64,000 nucleotides of DNA from Embleya scabrispora DSM 41855 (GCF_000372745.1 NZ_KB889687.1:32494-96493); one strand, 5' to 3'. Counted from the first letter of the stretch, positions 33,261-42,171 are shown. Program-made: numbers and translations. The notes: a model not told the origin generated them from the sequence alone.

Positions 33261-34688
33261 ATGAGCAACCCCCACACCCCAGGCAGCGCCGCCCACACCG
33301 GCCCCGGCCCCGAGGGCACCCACCACCTCGGTCACACCCTCAAGCCCCGGCACATGACCATGCTCGCGCTCGGCGGCGCGATCGGGGCGGGGCTGTTCGT
33401 CAGCACCGGCGCGGGCATCCACACCGCCGGGCCGGGCATCCTGATCTCCTACGCGCTCGCCTCGGTGCTGGTGCTGCTGGTGATGCGAATGCTCGGTGAG
33501 ATGGCGGCGGCCGTGCCGCGCAGCGGCTCGTTCTCCGAGTACGCGGGGGCCGCCTTCGGGCGGTGGGCCGGCTTCACCGTGGGCTGGCTGTACTGGTGGA
33601 TGGTCACCATCGTGCTGGCCGTCGAGGCATCCGGCGCCGCGGCGATCGCGCACGGGTGGGTGCCCAGCATCCCGATCTGGGTGTTCTCGCTGGTGATCAT
33701 GCTCGTGTTCACCGGCGCGAATCTGCTCACCGTGCGCTCGTTCGGCGAATCCGAGTTCTGGTTCGCCACCATCAAGATCCTGGCCATCGTCGGGTTCCTG
33801 GTGCTCGGCGTGCTGGCGATCGCCGGATGGCTGCCGGACGCGGACGCGCCCGGGCTGAGCAACCTCACCGGCAACGGCGGCTTCCTGCCCAACGGGTGGG
33901 ACGGGGTGATCACCGGCCTGCTCGCGGTCGCCTTCTCCTTCGGCGGCCTGGAGATCGTCACCATCGCCGCCGCCGAGTCGAACGACCCGACCCGCAACGT
34001 GGCCCGCGCGGTGCGTACCGCGGTGTGGCGGATCCTGCTCTTCTACATCGGTTCGGTGGCGATCATCGCGACCCTGCTGCCGTGGGATTCCGACCGGCTC
34101 GGCAGCCCGTACGTCTCCGTCCTGGAGGACATCGGCATCCCGGGCGCCGCACACGTGATGGACGTGGTCGTGTTCACCGCGCTGCTCTCCGCGCTGAACT
34201 CGATGTTGTACGGCGCGTCGCGGATGGCGTTCTCGCTGTCCCGGCGCGGCGAGGGGCCCCGGCAACTGTCCCGGGTGGCGGACAACGGCGTCCCGCGGAC
34301 CGCCGTGCTGGCCTCCTCGGCGTTCGGCTTCCTGGCCGCGTTGCTCAACGTGTGGTGGCCCGAGCAGGTGTTCAAGCACCTGTTGAACTCGGTCGGCGCG
34401 ATGTTGCTCTTCGTCTGGTTCGCGATCGCCGCGTCACAGTTGGTGCTGCGCCGCCGGCTCGAGCGCGAGGACCCGGAGCGCCTGCTGGTACGGATGTGGG
34501 GCTTCCCGTATCTGACCTGGTTCGTGATGCTCGCCCTCGCGGCGGTGTCGATCCTGATGTTGTTCGACGCCACCGCCCGCCCCCAGCTGCTCTCCTCGGT
34601 CGTCGTGGTGGCCGTCGTGCTGGCCTTCGCCCTGGTCCGCGAGGCTCGCCGGCGCGACCTGCGCAGGCGGGCGGGCGGCCGGTTCTGA
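33261..34688 (+). CDS. Amino acid permease (AAT family, APC superfamily)
   Basis: A 475-residue transporter with 12 transmembrane helices. LKPRHMTMLALGGAIGAGLFVSTGAGI at about 25-52 is the signature first helix of GABA/aromatic/D-serine permeases, and LGEMAAAVPRSGSFSEYA and SFGGLEIVTIAAAESNDPTR are the conserved loops. Proton symport of an amino acid is expected; which one is unclear. ATG 33261 is chosen because MSNPHTP precedes a normal hydrophilic lead. No obvious operon partner. Confidence 0.88.
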   Translation: MSNPHTPGSAAHTGPGPEGTHHLGHTLKPRHMTMLALGGAIGAGLFVSTGAGIHTAGPGILISYALASVLVLLVMRMLGEMAAAVPRSGSFSEYAGAAFGRWAGFTVGWLYWWMVTIVLAVEASGAAAIAHGWVPSIPIWVFSLVIMLVFTGANLLTVRSFGESEFWFATIKILAIVGFLVLGVLAIAGWLPDADAPGLSNLTGNGGFLPNGWDGVITGLLAVAFSFGGLEIVTIAAAESNDPTRNVARAVRTAVWRILLFYIGSVAIIATLLPWDSDRLGSPYVSVLEDIGIPGAAHVMDVVVFTALLSALNSMLYGASRMAFSLSRRGEGPRQLSRVADNGVPRTAVLASSAFGFLAALLNVWWPEQVFKHLLNSVGAMLLFVWFAIAASQLVLRRRLEREDPERLLVRMWGFPYLTWFVMLALAAVSILMLFDATARPQLLSSVVVVAVVLAFALVREARRRDLRRRAGGRF

Positions 34689-34713
34689 CCCGGCGCCCGG
34701 CGCGCTCCGGCCC

Positions 34714-35706
34714 TCACAGCCCGGCGCGCGCCAGGGCCTGGAGCTGCTCGCCGGTCGGGCACCAGTTGGACCGCATCTCCTCGACCGGCCAGCCCGCCAG
34801 GGAGGCACTCGCGGCGAAGTTGGACTGGAGGTAGCCCAGCAGCGTGCGGCGCGGGTCCTCGGCCAGGCGGACCACGTCGTAGGCGAGCGTCGACCGCGAA
34901 CCGTCCGGCAGCCACACCGCCTCGCGCGGCGACAGCGGCTGCTTCTGCACACCGTCCGGCTTGGGCGCGGCGTAGGAGTAGTAGGCCGGATGGGTGACGC
35001 TCGGGTCGCCGGCCCAGAAGCCGAACGAGATCACCTCGTGCGAGTACGCCTCGGCCGTCACCGGGTCCACGCCGCTCGTCGGCGGCTCGACCCGCTTGCC
35101 GGAGAACCGGGTCAGCGCGAGGTCGAACGAGTGCCAGAACAGCTGTACGGGCGAGGTCTTGCCGTCGAACCAGCCCATGAACTCCTCGAACACGTCCGCC
35201 GACCAGGTCAGGATCCGCCAGAAACGCTGCGCGTACTCGGCCTGATAGCTCGCATGCGCGGTGTCCTCGCGAAACGGCGTGCTCAGGTGCGGGATACCGA
35301 ACGGCCGCTCCAACAAAGGCACGTCGATGCCCAGGTCGGCCAGCACCCCGTGTACCGCGACATCGAACTCGGTCACGCTCAGCCCATCGACGAGTGCGAT
35401 CTCGCGCACGTCGCCGCGATCGGTGCGAAAGACCACACGATGGTCGACGAAGTCGAACGCGATGTCGAACGCGATGCCGGCCACGGCCATCCGGCGTGTG
35501 GTGAAGCCTCGGGCATCCACCGTGAAGGTGATGTTCCACCAGTGGTTCTGCGGGTGGCTCGCGGCGAGCTTGACCTTGCCGACGATCTGCGCGAACAGGT
35601 GCAGCGTGTCGAGAGTGTCCACCCACGCGTCGTAAGGGAGTTCCGGAAGCCGAGGCGGCTCGGCGGGCTCGGCGGCCCGTGCGCGGTTGCTCGAAGGGAT
35701 GCCCAT
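34714..35706 (-). CDS. DUF5996 family protein
   Basis: A 330-residue soluble protein with the features of DUF5996: LHLFAQIVGKVKLAASHPQNHWWN near the start, FDFVDHRVV, the FWRILTWSADVFEEF helix and VQLFWHSFDLALTRFSGKR in the centre, then FGFWAGDP and AYYSYAAP. The many conserved Trp, His and Phe suggest a binding cleft. Function unknown in the family. ATG 35706; divergent from the flavin monooxygenase gene with 154 nt between. Confidence 0.82.
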   Translation of the reverse strand: MGIPSSNRARAAEPAEPPRLPELPYDAWVDTLDTLHLFAQIVGKVKLAASHPQNHWWNITFTVDARGFTTRRMAVAGIAFDIAFDFVDHRVVFRTDRGDVREIALVDGLSVTEFDVAVHGVLADLGIDVPLLERPFGIPHLSTPFREDTAHASYQAEYAQRFWRILTWSADVFEEFMGWFDGKTSPVQLFWHSFDLALTRFSGKRVEPPTSGVDPVTAEAYSHEVISFGFWAGDPSVTHPAYYSYAAPKPDGVQKQPLSPREAVWLPDGSRSTLAYDVVRLAEDPRRTLLGYLQSNFAASASLAGWPVEEMRSNWCPTGEQLQALARAGL

Positions 35707-35860
35707 GCACCGATTCTCGCCTCCCGACACCCCATCCGCCCCGTTTTGCTCCGCCGTCCGAGCCGGCCCGGGCGATTTCGCGCCACCCCCCGAACGGGTG
35801 AGCGCAGCCGACGCGTACCCTGCGTGCGACAACATCCCAACCACCTGTACAGGGGCACTC

Positions 35861-37051
35861 GTGCGCGTTGTCGTCGCCGGAGCCGGCATCGGCGGGCTGG
35901 CCACAGCCCTGAGTCTGCACGCGGCGGGTATCACCGACGTGACCGTGTACGAGGCGGTCGAGGAAATCCGACCGTTCGGCGTCGGCATCGACCTGCTGCC
36001 GCACGCGGTACGCGAACTGACCGAACTGGGCCTGTACGACGACGTCGCCGAGATCTCGGTGGCCACCGCCGAGTCCGTCCTCCACGACCGCTTCGGCAAC
36101 CGCATCCGATCCGAGCCGCGTGGTCTGGCCGCGGGCTACGCGTGGCCACAATTCTCGGTGCACCGCGGCGAGTTGCAAATGCTCCTGCTGCGCGCCCAAC
36201 TGGCCTGGCTGGGCGCCGAGTCGCTGCGCACGGGCCTGCGGCTGAGCGGATACGCCCAGACCGCCGACGGAGTCACCGTCGAATTCACCGACCCCGCGGG
36301 CAACACCGTCACCGACGAGGCCGACGTGCTGATCGCCGCCGACGGCATCGACTCGGCGGGTCGCGCGCTGATGTACCCGAGCGAGGGCCCACCCACCTGG
36401 CACGGCCGAATCCTGTGGCGCGGCGTGTCACCCGCACCGGCGCTGCTCACCGGCCACACCACGATCGTGGCCGGAGACGACGACCAGACGTTCGTCGCCC
36501 GCCCCCTGCGAGCAGCCGAGGGCGAGCGCCCCGCACTCTTGACCTGGCTGGCCGAACGCCCCCATCCGGGCCCGCCGGTCCAACCCGGCGACTGGCAACG
36601 ACCGGCCGAACTCGACACGATCCTGGCCCACTTCGCGGACTGGGAGTTCGACTGGCTGGACGTACCGGCGCTGATCGCCAACGCGGACGTCGCGTACGAG
36701 TACCCGGTGGTGGACCGCGATCCCCTGCCGAGTTGGTCCGACGGACGGGTGACCCTTTTGGGCGACGCGGCCCACGCCACGTTCCCGATCGGCATCGACG
36801 GCGCCTCCCAGGCCATCCTCGACGCCCGCGTCCTGGCCCACGAACTGGCCACCCACACCGACCCGATCGAGGCCCTCACCCGCTACGAGGAGCTTCGCCG
36901 CCCGGCCATGACGACCCCGCAGCACACCAACCGAACCTGCGGCCCAGGCACACACCCCGCGCCCGCCCCCGGCACGGGCCACGACGCCGAGACCCTGAAC
37001 AACCGAGCGTCCTACTCGGTGACCGACAACGAAACACCCACCGAAGGCTGA
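35861..37051 (+). CDS. FAD-dependent monooxygenase, PhzS/salicylate-hydroxylase type
   Basis: A 396-residue group A flavoprotein hydroxylase. Dinucleotide-binding GAGIGGLATALSLHAAG at residues 7-23, the DG motif DVLIAADGIDS (about 165-175) and the GD motif LLGDAAHATFPIGIDGASQA (about 300-319) are intact. DAAH-xxP-G-GA is the PhzS-like variant. The last 40 residues (after RRP) are polar and disordered. It would hydroxylate an aromatic substrate with NAD(P)H and oxygen. GTG 35861 has AGGGG upstream; the longer frame is rejected. Confidence 0.86.
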   Translation: MRVVVAGAGIGGLATALSLHAAGITDVTVYEAVEEIRPFGVGIDLLPHAVRELTELGLYDDVAEISVATAESVLHDRFGNRIRSEPRGLAAGYAWPQFSVHRGELQMLLLRAQLAWLGAESLRTGLRLSGYAQTADGVTVEFTDPAGNTVTDEADVLIAADGIDSAGRALMYPSEGPPTWHGRILWRGVSPAPALLTGHTTIVAGDDDQTFVARPLRAAEGERPALLTWLAERPHPGPPVQPGDWQRPAELDTILAHFADWEFDWLDVPALIANADVAYEYPVVDRDPLPSWSDGRVTLLGDAAHATFPIGIDGASQAILDARVLAHELATHTDPIEALTRYEELRRPAMTTPQHTNRTCGPGTHPAPAPGTGHDAETLNNRASYSVTDNETPTEG

Positions 37052-38082
37052 CCCCCTCCGGACCACACCGGCCAACCAACCCGGCACGCGGATCACACAC
37101 CCCTCGCCAGGGGCACGCCGTCGAGCGAGCACAGGGAGCGGGCCCGGGTCGGCAGGCGGGCGGCTTCGAGACCGCCGAAGGGCGGGCGGGGGTCGGCGAG
37201 CGCGGGCGGGTCGGCGCGGGTCGACGGGCGAGCGGCGAGAACGGACACGGGTCGGCTCGCGCGGGCGCAGGTGGAAGATCGGCGGGCAAGCGAGCGCGAG
37301 TCGGCACGCGCGGGCGGCGAGCGAACGCGCGGGCGGCGAGAACGAACATGGGTCGGCGCGCGGACGCAGGTGGAAGATCGGCGAGCAAGCGGGCGCGAGT
37401 CGGCACGCGCGGGCGGCGAGCGAACGCGCGGGCGGCGAGAACGGGCCGGCGGGCCAACGGGCGCGAGTCGGCAGGCACCGCAAGGGGTCGCCGGTCGCCC
37501 AACCGCTCCGGAGCCGGGTATTTGGGCATAGGTCGCTTGGGCTGCCGGGTGCGTGGGGGCGAGGCGCGTGGCGGGTGGGCGCTGCGCGGGGGTGGCCGGA
37601 TGCACGCCCGCTCCGCGGTCGGGGTCCGGCCGGTCGCTGCGCGTCGGGGTGCTCGTCCGCTACGCGGCCGGTGGGCTGGGCGTAGGTCGCGCGCGGGCGG
37701 CCGGGGAGCGTGGGCGAGGCTGCGGGCGTGGGTGGGCGCCGAACGAGGCAGCCGGATGCACGTCCGCTCCGCGGCCGGGTGGGTGGGCGCAGGTCGCACG
37801 AGCGGCCGGGTGCGTAGGGCGGGGCGTGTGGTGGGTGGGCGCTGCGCGGGGTGACCGGCCGCCGCGGCTCGCTCGTCCCCACGACGTGTGGATTGGCCCA
37901 GGTCGAGTCGGCCGACCAGTCCCAGCCGACCCACCCGGGTGCCCCACGACATGGGCGCCGCGACCCGAGCCCACCGGTCCGGCCCACGCACGCCGCACGC
38001 CGCGCCGCATGCCACGCACCAGACGCCCCGCCCCGCTCGCCGCCCGGCACGCGTCGACGCCGCGCGGCGCCCCGGGTGGCCG
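37052..38082. other. Repeat-rich gene desert of about 1 kb
   Basis: No credible gene. Long open frames on both strands are pure Ala/Arg/Pro/Gly products caused by extreme GC content. The left part holds a 99-bp tandem repeat (separate entry). The right part (37500-37860) holds diverged copies of a unit containing GGATGCACGYCCGCTCCGCGG and GGGCGYAGGTCGC, for example near 37526/37676/37789 and 37598/37753; a 50-base block at 37545 recurs at about 37805. Confidence 0.6.
37267..37443 (+). repeat. 99-bp tandem repeat, about 1.8 copies plus a diverged upstream copy
   Basis: Copy one is 37267-37365 and copy two 37366-37443, beginning at GCAGGTGGAAGATCGGCG and differing at only a few bases. A diverged partial copy precedes (about 37230-37266). 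The unit is a multiple of three, which keeps the spurious reading frames open. Confidence 0.8.
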
Positions 38083-39063
38083 TTACGGCACCAGCACCAC
38101 CTTTCCCACCGTCTTGCGGGCGGTCAGGGCCGTGTGTGCTTCGGCTGCGTCGGACAAGGCGAACGTCGTGACCGCTGGGCGGAGTTCGCCGGCCGCGGCG
38201 GCGGCGAGTGCGGCTTCGGCGAGGGACTTGATGCCGCCTGGGCGGTTCGTCATCCGCGGGCCGAGCGGGTTCTCCACGGCCACGTCGGCGGCGGCCGCGA
38301 GCTCGGCCAGGTCGGCGATGGGGGCGCCGGAGGACCAGCCGAACGTCACCAACCGCCCGCCCCGGGGCAGCAGATCCAGCGCGTCCCGGCCGATGTCGCC
38401 GCCGACGCTCTCCAGGACCACCGTCACCGGCCGCCCGGCGAGTTCCTCGCGAACCCGCTCGGCCCAGTCGGCGGCGGTGTAGTCCACCGCGAGGTCGGCG
38501 CCCGACCCGCGCACCGCCTCGACCTTGGCCGTGCCGCCGGCCGCCCCCACCACCACCGCGCCGACCCGTCGGGCCGCCTGGACCAGCAGTGTGCCCAGGC
38601 CACCCGCCGCGGCGGTGATCAGCACGACGTCGTCGGCGGTGATCGCGGCCACCTCCAGGATGCCCAGCGCGGTCCGCCCGGTGCCCACCATCGCCACCGC
38701 GACCTCGGCGGGCAGGCCGTCCGGCAGTACCAGCAGCGCCTGGTCGTCGATGATCGTGAACTCCGCGTAGCCGCCGTTCCCGTTGCCCAGGTGCGCCACC
38801 ACCCGCAGGCCGACCAGGGTCGGGTCCACCCCGGCGCCGACCGCGTCCACCGTCCCGGCCACCTCGCGGCCGAGCGTTGCGGGCAACTCCGGCTGCGGGA
38901 AGGGGCCCTGCACCTCGCCCGAGCGCAACATCACGTCGACCAGGTGAACTCCCGCCGCAGCCACCGCGATCCGCACCTCTCCGGGCCCGGGCTCCGGGGT
39001 CGCCACCTCCTCGTATCGCAGGTTCTCGGCCGGGCCGAACTCGTTCAGACGAATCGCGCGCAT
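38083..39063 (-). CDS. Zinc-free quinone oxidoreductase (MDR family)
   Basis: A 326-residue NADPH-dependent reductase. It has the N-terminal GroES-like domain (MRAIRLNEFGPAENLRYEE), the quinone reductase stretch HLVDVMLRSGEV, the cofactor loop ITAAAGGLGTLLVQAA (about 148-163) and VLESVGGDIGRDAL. No zinc-ligand cysteines. The GHE motif of zinc dehydrogenases is GRE here, as expected. ATG 39063. An elaborate operator (39224-39256) lies upstream, shared with the divergent repair gene. Confidence 0.87.
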   Translation of the reverse strand: MRAIRLNEFGPAENLRYEEVATPEPGPGEVRIAVAAAGVHLVDVMLRSGEVQGPFPQPELPATLGREVAGTVDAVGAGVDPTLVGLRVVAHLGNGNGGYAEFTIIDDQALLVLPDGLPAEVAVAMVGTGRTALGILEVAAITADDVVLITAAAGGLGTLLVQAARRVGAVVVGAAGGTAKVEAVRGSGADLAVDYTAADWAERVREELAGRPVTVVLESVGGDIGRDALDLLPRGGRLVTFGWSSGAPIADLAELAAAADVAVENPLGPRMTNRPGGIKSLAEAALAAAAAGELRPAVTTFALSDAAEAHTALTARKTVGKVVLVP

Positions 39064-39223
39064 GGAACACTCCGGGACTTGATGGGACGAACGGCGGGAC
39101 GGGAGAGGGCAGGACGGGAGAACGGCAAACAGGCGAACGGGCCGCCAGGCGAGCGGGCGGAGAACCATCGCGCCCCGGACGTCAACCCGTGGAGCCGCCG
39201 CCACCACGCACACGCGAACAGTC

Positions 39224-39256
39224 TGAAACTTCAAGTCCACTTGATGTCAAGTTTCA
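39224..39256. promoter_or_regulatory. Nested ACTTGA/TCAAGT operator, MarR/HxlR-like
   Basis: TGAAACTT (39224-39231) and AAGTTTCA (39249-39256) bound the element. Inside, TCAAGT-CC-ACTTGA (39231-39244) and ACTTGA-TG-TCAAGT (39239-39252) overlap, giving at least four half-sites. It lies 160 nt before the quinone reductase and 75 nt before the repair gene. No MarR or HxlR gene is adjacent. Confidence 0.6.
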
Positions 39257-39318
39257 CGCCCCGCAACACGCCGACCCACTTCGACCGACCGCCGCCCGCC
39301 CGACCGCCTCCCACCTCG

Positions 39319-39324
39319 TACCGT
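39319..39324 (+). promoter_or_regulatory. -10 box, leaderless start of the alkylation repair gene
   Basis: TACCGT ends 6 nt before the ATG at 39331. Confidence 0.45.
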
Positions 39325-39330
39325 GACCCC

Positions 39331-40050
39331 ATGTTCGATGCCGAGGAAGCCGCCGCCACTCTCGTCGCCACACTCGCCGCACTGGGCACGCCGGAGCGCG
39401 CCGAGGCGGAAAAGGCGTACCTGAAGAGCGATCTGACCTTCCTCGGCGTCACCGTCCCGGTGCTGCGCAAGGCGGTGACCTCGGCGGCCCGCGCCCGCCC
39501 TGAGCCGTCCCGGGACGAACTCCTCGCCTGGGTCGCCGCGTTGTGGGCCCGACCGGTGCACGAGAGCCGATTCGCCGCGATCGAGTTGATGCGCGTCCAC
39601 GTGCGTGTGCTCACCCGCGCGGACCTGCCGCTCGTCGAGCGGCTGATCCGGGACGCGGCGGGCTGGGTGTACGTGGACACCCTCGCGGAGAAGGTCGCCG
39701 GAGTGCTGATGGGACGGGCTCCCGCGGATTTCCGCACTGCCGACACATGGGCCGGCGACAACGATTTCTGGGTCCGCCGGGCGGCGCTGCTCAGCCTGCT
39801 CCCGGGCGCCCGGGCGGGTAATCCCGACCTGGTCCGGTTCGACCGCTACGCGGACGCGATGCTGGACGAGCGGGAGTTCTTCATTCGCAAGGCGATCGGC
39901 TGGCTGCTCCGGGAGATCTCCAAGCGGGACCCGGCCTACGTGATCGCCTGGACCACCGCGCACCGGGCCCGGATGTCCGGGGTGACCTTCCGCGAGGCGG
40001 TCCGCCGACTGCCCACCGCCGACGCGGAGCGGTTGCGGGCGACCGGTTGA
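39331..40050 (+). CDS. DNA alkylation repair protein, AlkD-like HEAT-repeat fold
   Basis: A 239-residue all-helical protein of the AlkC/AlkD family, which removes N3/N7-alkylpurines without base flipping. EKAYLKSDLTFLGVTVPVLRK is the characteristic start; AGWVYVDTLAEKVAG holds the conserved Trp and Asp, and NDFWVRRAALLSLL plus FFIRKAIGWLLREISKRDP give the second Trp/Arg block that contacts the lesion and backbone. Probably leaderless. It is the second gene flanking the operator at 39224. Confidence 0.88.
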   Translation: MFDAEEAAATLVATLAALGTPERAEAEKAYLKSDLTFLGVTVPVLRKAVTSAARARPEPSRDELLAWVAALWARPVHESRFAAIELMRVHVRVLTRADLPLVERLIRDAAGWVYVDTLAEKVAGVLMGRAPADFRTADTWAGDNDFWVRRAALLSLLPGARAGNPDLVRFDRYADAMLDEREFFIRKAIGWLLREISKRDPAYVIAWTTAHRARMSGVTFREAVRRLPTADAERLRATG

Positions 40051-40078
40051 TCCGTGCCGGCCGCGGTGGGCCGCACGG

Positions 40079-40084
40079 CAGGAT
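40079..40084 (+). promoter_or_regulatory. -10 box, leaderless start of the S51 peptidase
   Basis: CAGGAT ends 6 nt before the ATG at 40091, which also decides against the in-frame GTG at 40085. Confidence 0.45.
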
Positions 40085-40090
40085 GTGTCG

Positions 40091-40792
40091 ATGACGACTC
40101 ATCTGGTGGCCATGGGCGGCGGCGGTTTCTCGATGAACGACGGCCCCTCCGCGCTCGACCGATACGTACTCGACCTCGCCGGTCGGGCCCAGCCCCGCGT
40201 GTGCTTCGTACCGACCGCCTCCGGCGACTCGGCCGCCTACGTGGACCGCTTCCTCCGCTCGTTCAGTGATCTCGACTGTACGCCGGGCGAGTTGAGCCTG
40301 TTCCAGCGTACCGGCGTCGATCTCGCGGACGCGTTGGCCGATCAGGACGTGATCTACGTGGGCGGCGGCTCCACCGCGAACCTGCTAGCGCTGTGGCGCC
40401 TGCACGGTCTCGATGTCGCGCTCGCGGACCGGGCCGCCGCGGGCGACCTGGTGGTGTGCGGCCTGAGCGCCGGCGCACTGTGCTGGTTCGAGGGCGGTAT
40501 CACCGACTCGTTCGGGCCGCGCCTGCGCCCGCTCGCCGACGGTCTGGGCTGGGCCGCGGGCAGCGTCTGTCCGCACTACGACGGCGAGGCGGGTCGTCGC
40601 CCGGCGTTTCACGCGGCCCTCGAGGCAGGCGTATTGACGCCCGGTTACGCGCTGGACGACGGGGCCGCGATCCACCTCGTCGACGGCGCGGTACACGGAT
40701 TCGTCGCCGAGCGTGCGGAGGCGCACGCGTTCCGGGTCGAGTCCGGTGTGGACGGCGTTCGCGAGAGCGCCATGCCGACGATCAGGCTGTGA
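40091..40792 (+). CDS. Peptidase E-like Ser hydrolase, family S51
   Basis: A 233-residue class I glutamine-amidotransferase-like peptidase. The nucleophile elbow is CGLSAGALCWFEGG (Ser at about 126), GGGSTANLLALW supplies the oxyanion region, and CPHYDGEAGRRPAF holds the catalytic His. Such enzymes cleave Asp-X dipeptides or, in related branches, cyanophycin-like substrates. Single-gene unit. Confidence 0.85.
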   Translation: MTTHLVAMGGGGFSMNDGPSALDRYVLDLAGRAQPRVCFVPTASGDSAAYVDRFLRSFSDLDCTPGELSLFQRTGVDLADALADQDVIYVGGGSTANLLALWRLHGLDVALADRAAAGDLVVCGLSAGALCWFEGGITDSFGPRLRPLADGLGWAAGSVCPHYDGEAGRRPAFHAALEAGVLTPGYALDDGAAIHLVDGAVHGFVAERAEAHAFRVESGVDGVRESAMPTIRL

Positions 40793-40816
40793 CCTGGATA
40801 CTTACCAATGTTCTGG

Positions 40817-40833
40817 TACCTGAATTTCAGGTA
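40817..40833. promoter_or_regulatory. Perfect palindrome upstream of the imine-reductase-like gene
   Basis: TACCTGAA-T-TTCAGGTA, 8-bp perfect arms, followed by a second GGTAC half-site (40834-40838). It is 186 nt before the start codon, and the region between is GC-rich and apparently non-coding. A strong candidate for a TetR, MarR or HxlR-type repressor site. Confidence 0.6.
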
Positions 40834-41018
40834 GGTACTTGAGCGGAATGCAGCGTTGGAGCAGCATCGATACCGCGAGCCGATCACCCCGACGGGCCTC
40901 CGCGCCACCGCGGCCTCCCGGCTTCCGGCGCCCCGCGCCGGCTCCTTTTCGGACCGTCTCGACACGGTCCCGGAGGGCCCGGCTCGCGCTCCCACCACTG
41001 CGATGGAACGAGTTCGAC

Positions 41019-41921
41019 ATGCCTGCTTCCCCTGTTCGGCCCGCCACCTCCGTGACCGTGCTCGGCCTGGGTGCGATGGGCACCGCGCCGGCCGACGCGC
41101 TCCTTGCCGCCGGACATCCCGTCACGGTCTGGAACCGGTCCCCGGCCCGCGCGGACGGCCTGGTCGCGCGCGGCGCCAAGCGCGCCGACTCGGCCGCCGA
41201 GGCGGTCGCCGCGAGTGCCCTGGTGATCGTGTGCGTCACCGACTACGACATCGCGAACACGATCCTGGCCGACGCGAGCACCGCGGGTGGCGCCGACCTG
41301 TGGGCGGACCGCACCCTGGTCAACCTGACCTCGGACACCCCCGAGCGCGCCCGGGAGGCCGCCGCGTGGGCCGCGAAGCGGGACATCGCCTACCTCGACG
41401 GCGCGATCATGGTGCCCGCTTCGGTCGTGGGCACAGCCAACGGCCTTGTGCTCTACAGCGGTTCGCGTGCCGCGTTCGAGGCGCACGGAGCGACGCTGCG
41501 GGTGTTCGGCCCCAACACGCCCTTCCTGGGCGAGGATCACGGCCTGGCCGCGGTCTACGACCTCGGCATGCTGGACTTCTTCTACACCTCGCTGGCCGGC
41601 CTGACACACGCATTCGGCGTGGTCGGTGCGGACGGGGTGTCGGCGGGCGAGTTCCTGCCGTTCGCGAACATCATCTTCGGCATCCTGCCGAACATCATGA
41701 CCGGCATGGCCGCCTCCATCGACGCCGGCGCCCACCCCGGCGACCAGGGCAACCTGATCATGGAGGCCACGGGCATCGACCACATCCTCACCGCCGCCAA
41801 GGCTCGCGGTCTCGACGTCGGCGTCCTGGAGGCGGTCAAACACCTCACCGACCGCACCATCGCCCGAGGCCACGGATCCGACGGCTTCACCGCCACAATC
41901 GAAACGATCCGCAACCCCTGA
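41019..41921 (+). CDS. NAD(P)-dependent oxidoreductase, imine reductase/beta-hydroxyacid dehydrogenase type
   Basis: A 300-residue two-domain enzyme: Rossmann domain with VTVLGLGAMGTAPADALLAAGH at about 11-32 and the NADP-favouring WNRSPARADGL, then an all-helical domimer domain. The stretch FGPNTPFLGEDHGLAAVYDLGML and the long helix carrying FYTSLAGLTHAFG match imine reductases, where the catalytic Asp/Tyr sits near YDLGML. The usual GxGxxG Asn is Thr-Ala-Pro (GTAPAD), slightly odd. ATG 41019 was chosen because the Rossmann strand starts 10 residues later; the upstream open frame has no codon bias. Confidence 0.83.
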   Translation: MPASPVRPATSVTVLGLGAMGTAPADALLAAGHPVTVWNRSPARADGLVARGAKRADSAAEAVAASALVIVCVTDYDIANTILADASTAGGADLWADRTLVNLTSDTPERAREAAAWAAKRDIAYLDGAIMVPASVVGTANGLVLYSGSRAAFEAHGATLRVFGPNTPFLGEDHGLAAVYDLGMLDFFYTSLAGLTHAFGVVGADGVSAGEFLPFANIIFGILPNIMTGMAASIDAGAHPGDQGNLIMEATGIDHILTAAKARGLDVGVLEAVKHLTDRTIARGHGSDGFTATIETIRNP

Positions 41922-41941
41922 GCACGCCACCTGAGGTGCTC
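41920..41941 (+). terminator. Hairpin with T-rich tail after the imine-reductase-like gene
   Basis: GAGCAC (41920-41925, overlapping the stop codon) pairs with GTGCTC (41936-41941); the sequence then runs TATTTCTT, one of few T-rich tails here. Confidence 0.5.
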
Positions 41942-42021
41942 TATTTCTTCCGGACAGCGACCCAGGAGGCCGCACCGGGGACTGCATGCGACGAGGGCAG
42001 GCCCGTGCCGTTCGGCTTGCC

Positions 42022-42048
42022 GAGCAGGCCGAGCAGGCCGAGCAGGTT
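42022..42048 (+). repeat. Three tandem copies of GAGCAGGCC
   Basis: Copies at 42022, 42031 and 42040, the last ending TT. On the minus strand they would read LLGLLGLLG in the frame that follows the decarboxylase pseudogene's stop codon. Confidence 0.6.
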
Positions 42049-42171
42049 TGCGTCGTCGAGCAGATCCCGTCGCGTGTGTACCCCCGGAGCAGGCCGCCCG
42101 ACTCTCCCCGACCGCCGGGCCGCTCCCGCACACCCGGGTGCGGATCCGCCGGCCGGTCGGTGCCGGGTCGC

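Noticed and set aside
37267..37443. CRISPR array
   Set aside because: The repeat is a contiguous 99-bp tandem unit with no unique spacers and no cas genes nearby.
36428..39070. An 880-codon minus-strand open frame
   Set aside because: It is antisense to the flavin monooxygenase and quinone reductase genes and otherwise Arg/Pro/Gly low complexity; no domain is visible.
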